Source: Amaurobius ferox
Lineage: Eukaryota; Arthropoda; Arachnida; Araneae; Amaurobiidae
DNA: 64,000 nt
Direction of reading: 5' to 3'
Assembly: GCA_951213105.1 (NCBI GenBank)
Contig: OX578137.1
Coordinates: forward strand, 58,404,236-58,468,235
Positions 60,508 to 64,000 of the stretch are shown here, one piece after another; the first letter of the stretch is position 1, and each line of letters starts with the position of its first letter. The position numbers were made by a program, and so were the translations under genes. Under the pieces are notes generated by a model that did no database searches, was not told where the DNA came from, and saw nothing but the letters and a program-made list of their open reading frames with translations.

Positions 60508-61300
60508 TATTCTTAAAAACTAAAATATATAACTCGTTCATTGTTTAATTTTCTTAAATATTAAGTTAGTTTAATGGATAAAACATGCATGTTATGTTCT
60601 CACGATAAAACAGTTTATTTTCAGAAATCTTTCAGAAAACGCTTAAAGTAAATAAAATATGCAATATAGATTATGAAACTGAGTTGTCTATGGACATAAG
60701 AAAGTAAACAGTGTATGGATTATTACTAAGACATACATTTATCTTCTTTATTTTAACAATTTATTGTTTGCTATTTTTCATCACAACATATTATGTTATC
60801 AGTTCGTATACGAGTGTTGCCATACAATTTAAATTAATGAAGAGAAATATAAGAAATTATTAAAATGCGAAATAGGGATTATTTATTCATTTTTTTTTGT
60901 TTTAGTGAACGTTGTTGTTCATTTAAATTGAGTGTTACAAATAGATGGATAGTACATACCTTGATAAATCTAAAATTTAATTTAGTTTTATTTAATATTA
61001 ATATAAATTATATATCTGAGTTTCATGCATACATATAGTTATTTTAAGCGTATCAGAACAAACATGGTAGACGTTTAATGAGACGAAAGCATGCATGATG
61101 AGTAATGTTATCTGTGAAACTATTTAAACTAGCTCAGTGTTTATCAAGTGCGACACCTGCACATTTAATATATGTTCTGAATATCAAAAACAGTTTCAAA
61201 TTAATGCATAAAAATGTACATATTTTACATGCTGTCGCTGTGGTGAGGTGAATTTTACACATAAATACAATAAACTTAACACATAAATACATTAAAGATA
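60508..61300. other. AT-rich sequence, nothing recognised
   Basis: No gene or shared repeat. Confidence 0.5.
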
Positions 61301-61894
61301 CTCACCAAATAGTTCCACCAGGCTCAAGCGCGTTAAAGTATAGTGGGGTCCGATTGGACCAAAGTACATTGCGTTTACTACAACAAAATAATCACTCCCA
61401 TTTTTGTGGCCAACTACAATTTATTTATAGAACACATGAAATCTCAATTTTAAACATTAATATACAACTACACAATTACAAAAGAGTTCCCAAATTACCT
61501 AAACTTGACCTCGGGGTGCACAGTTTATTTTGCATTAATTTGCATATTCATAAAAATCCAAATTTGTAATTAAATTACTTTTGTTAAGAACACAATATAT
61601 ATCTATTCAATTTTGCAAAAGAAACACCCATTTAGCATAACCTTGCCCTCACACGATTTGATTACATCAGTTACTTAAACATTCATGTATACATTTTAAA
61701 TCAATATATAATTTCCATACCTTCATACATAGGACTCTCACTGAGTGCTGTAGCTGACCTCTGCACGTAGGAAAGGGTGGCACAATTAATTGAATGTTTA
61801 TTCATTTATTTGAATAGTTCATGGGAACACTGCCAGTCTGATCACACAGTGGCGGGTCATCAGGTGACGACAATTTTTGCCAAGTATTTTTGGA

Positions 61895-62437
61895 GATGGG
61901 CACACCGTCCACTTTCCTTCTCCTCCTCTTAATTTTGGCTTCAGTCCCAGCGGCTCTTGAGTGAGCATGCGTACAGGCTTTGCCAAATATATACGTTTTC
62001 GTAGAGGCTTGTCTGCTGCTTAGGATCCCGGGATTGATGCTCCTCTATCACTCCATACACGCAGTGTTACAGTTACCACGGCTTAAATGCAGCTAAAGGA
62101 GCAAGGTCCCACACCGCGCCGTTTTGGTGGTAGAGCTGTGTGTACTGCAACTAACAAAAACAAATTGACGATGGGCATACTGCTCACTTTCCTTCTCCTC
62201 CTCTTAATGCGGCTTAGACCCAGCGGCTCTTGAGTGAGCATGCGTACAGGCTTTACCTAAAGAGTGGAGATCAGATACTTTATTTGTAGAGATTGGCTGC
62301 TGCTTAAGAAACCTGGATGAACGCTCCACAAATATTCCGTGCACACAGTATCACATTCACCACGGCTTAAATGCAGCTAAAGGAGCAAGGTCCTACACCG
62401 CGCCGTTTTGGTGGTAGAGCTGTGTGTACTGCAACCC
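61895..62437 (+). repeat. Two tandem copies of a GC-rich 275-bp unit
   Basis: Unit 1 at about 61895-62147 and unit 2 at 62170-62437 share CACTTTCCTTCTCCTCCTCT, CAGCGGCTCTTGAGTGAGCA, AAATGCAGCTAAAGGAGCAA and GCCGTTTTGGTGGTAGAGCT almost unchanged. In the LTR reading these would be U3 repeats. Confidence 0.85.
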
Positions 62438-62522
62438 AATAAAACATGACGACCTTCTTCCCTTTTCTGGTCGAACTGCCCGAAGAAAATGCGCCCTCGC
62501 GCTGAGTTAGGCTAGGCTCGTC

Positions 62523-62870
62523 TTGGCTACGAGTCGCCTTCTATACCGGACTCACTACGTCGGCTCCTCGGCAAAGACATTTGCCGCCCGAGATAGGGAC
62601 CGCGGATGCCCGGTCAGAGATGCATCAAACATACGTGCCGGATCGGGCTACACCGAAATACAAGTGCCCCGCACTTGGAGTGCTCTCTACTCGAGCTCAG
62701 AAAAGCAACTGACTATTTTTTACATTTCTAAAACTTCCAGAATTTTACAAACAAGGGGAACGACAAAAACAGGGAGGAAATCCCCCCAACTCTCATTCGC
62801 TGTTCCCAAACGCTATAAAAAAGGAGGAGGTCCAAAAATGCTTCACCATTGGTCTTTGAAGCGACGCTAA
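62523..62870 (+). CDS. Unidentified 115-codon open frame in GC-rich sequence
   Basis: Basic, Arg/Ser-rich product without a recognised motif, antisense to the proposed LTR. GC-rich composition favours chance open frames. The 3-prime part overlaps sequence shared with 9200-9310, which argues for repeat DNA. Confidence 0.15.
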   Translation: MATSRLLYRTHYVGSSAKTFAARDRDRGCPVRDASNIRAGSGYTEIQVPRTWSALYSSSEKQLTIFYISKTSRILQTRGTTKTGRKSPQLSFAVPKRYKKGGGPKMLHHWSLKRR

Positions 62871-63217
62871 TTTTTTATGCGTTCCACTAAAAAACAAGAA
62901 CCAGAGGGCATTCTCGAGAACCGGGTGGTCCCAAGGAGGTACCCCGACGCGAGCCACACCTGACAGGGCTATAAATTTTCAAAGATTTGTAGCTCAACTT
63001 TGACATTTTGCTGCAATTAAATCTCTGAATATTTACAATCCATGTCAGTGCGCACACAACCCAACGGCGCCAAAAAATCCCAATTCCGTCTGTGCAAAGG
63101 CCTAGCTATAAACATAAATAAAAAAAACATAGTATACATTTCAATATATTTACACCATTCCCTTTTTCCAGGGTTACGTATCAAGATATGTGATTACCGT
63201 ATCACAGTCGCTTTATA

Positions 63218-63352
63218 TGCTTATCGCTATATGTTTGAATATGCTTATCGCTATATGCTTGTATATGCTTATCGCGATATGCTTGTATATGCTTATCGCT
63301 ATATGCTGTCTGAGCTGCTGAAACTGCTGCTGAGCTGCTGTCTGAGCTGCTA
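63218..63352 (+). repeat. 27-bp repeat (TATGCTTATCGCTATATGCTTG), then GAGCTGCTG repeats
   Basis: Four units of the first motif to about 63306, then degenerate GAGCTGCTG/AACTGCTGCT to 63352. Confidence 0.85.
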
Positions 63353-64000
63353 AGATATATACAGTTTTCGAATAAAATTTCAAGATTTTTAATTTTTTGC
63401 ATTACTTACAGCTTATGTCCCAAGTGTCTGCAAAGTTTCAAGTAATTCTCCCAAACAAAACCTTTTTAGGTTTATCGAATTAGTCAAAATTCAAATTATT
63501 AAAATATTGAAATTATTTGTATATAAAATTATTGATTTATAAATAGAACCATGTTTAAGGCAAAACAAGCAAAAATTGCTTATATTTTTATCAATTATGT
63601 TCAGCTATATAAGCTCCCAAAGTGTTTACGTTTCAGGTATTGTTTCGATTTCTGCCAAAGACACTCCAACTGCATACGTCATTCATGTCAGAAAGTATTA
63701 CAGTTAATTATTATCTCATAAATTAATTACCAAATGCATTAATACTATTGTGTAAAAGTTCAACTAACATGTAACTAACATTAAAATCTGGTACATTGTA
63801 GATGTTTACAAATAAATACATATATACTAATTCTTAAATGTAGTTAAAATAGTAATCATGCTATTTTTTATATTTGAAATTTTTTTTATATAATTTCTAT
63901 TGTAAGATACTTGTTACTATATCATTTACAATAATATTTTTCTATGCCTTTTGTGCCCTTTTGTATATCTATGGAAAATAATACACCAGTAACGGATATA
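63353..64000. other. AT-rich sequence, nothing recognised
   Basis: No frame or repeat of note. Confidence 0.5.

Larger units (their letters stand above)
61301..62972 (-). mobile_element. LTR-retrotransposon-like end segment, copy B
   Basis: Partner of 7770-9311. On the minus strand it starts TGTCAGGTGTGG near 62972, contains AATAAA signals (about 61810 and 61425), a perfect GGTCC-AATC-GGACC hairpin (about 61348-61361) and a splice-donor-like G|GTGAG at 61306-61301. These fit an LTR followed by a spliced leader. No gag or pol is present. The family is undetermined. Confidence 0.4.

Noticed and set aside
63042..63402. Overlapping frames with Tyr/Arg or Ser/Asp/Lys repeats
   Set aside because: Produced by the 27-bp tandem repeat at 63218-63306.

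Overview
The window looks like intergenic or intronic DNA from a large, AT-rich arthropod nuclear genome. The mobile-element set (many Helitrons, Penelope-like elements of two architectures, tRNA-derived SINEs, mariner-like derivatives, Ty3/gypsy remnants) and the 5S rRNA-like sequence at 43.88 kb make a chelicerate, probably a spider, the best guess. That assignment is inference. I found no convincing host protein-coding gene, no operon structure and no intact autonomous element. Almost every interpretable segment is a transposable element or repeat, and many are nested.

Layout. 0.7-3.1 kb: Helitron-like element interrupted by a repeat called R1 here. 4.4-7.4 kb: decayed Penelope-like element (PLE) with a C-terminal GIY-YIG nuclease, flanked by inverted hammerhead-like motifs and holding another R1 copy. 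7.8-9.3 kb: LTR-like segment with a GC-rich block. 10.2-11.2 kb: LINE tail (RNase H plus Cys/His knuckle). 13.5-14.7 kb: a foldback repeat, then a compact inverted pair of hammerhead-ribozyme motifs. 19.6-26 kb: five copies or fragments of repeat R2, then another inverted hammerhead-like pair. 27.4-29 kb: SINE cluster and a deleted DDE transposon. 30.7-43.7 kb: a PLE with N-terminal GIY-YIG, split by a terminus-to-terminus 8.6-kb Helitron. 43.88-44.26 kb: a 5S rRNA/tRNA-SINE chimera bounded by a target-site duplication. 45.7-46.3 kb: TIR element with a transposase N-terminal fragment. 47.6-50.7 kb: Ty3/gypsy pol remnant broken by R2. 51.0-52.6 kb: R2 with R1 inside it. 54.6-56.5 kb: Helitron-like element with inverted R1 inside it. 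59.1-60.5 kb: internally deleted Helitron that keeps a helicase fragment. 61.3-63 kb: second LTR-like segment with a 275-bp tandem repeat.

How the parts relate. R1 and R2 share a plan: terminal palindromes, subterminal inverted repeats, a microsatellite and a 3-prime hairpin. This resembles non-autonomous Helentron-type (DINE/HINE) elements. R1 has inserted separately into two Helitron copies and into R2, which gives a relative order of insertion. The strongest candidates for undescribed biology are the 5S-headed SINE moved as one unit, the outward-facing inverted hammerhead pairs, and the hairpin minisatellites in the 8.6-kb Helitron tail, which share a 27-base tract with the SINE array.
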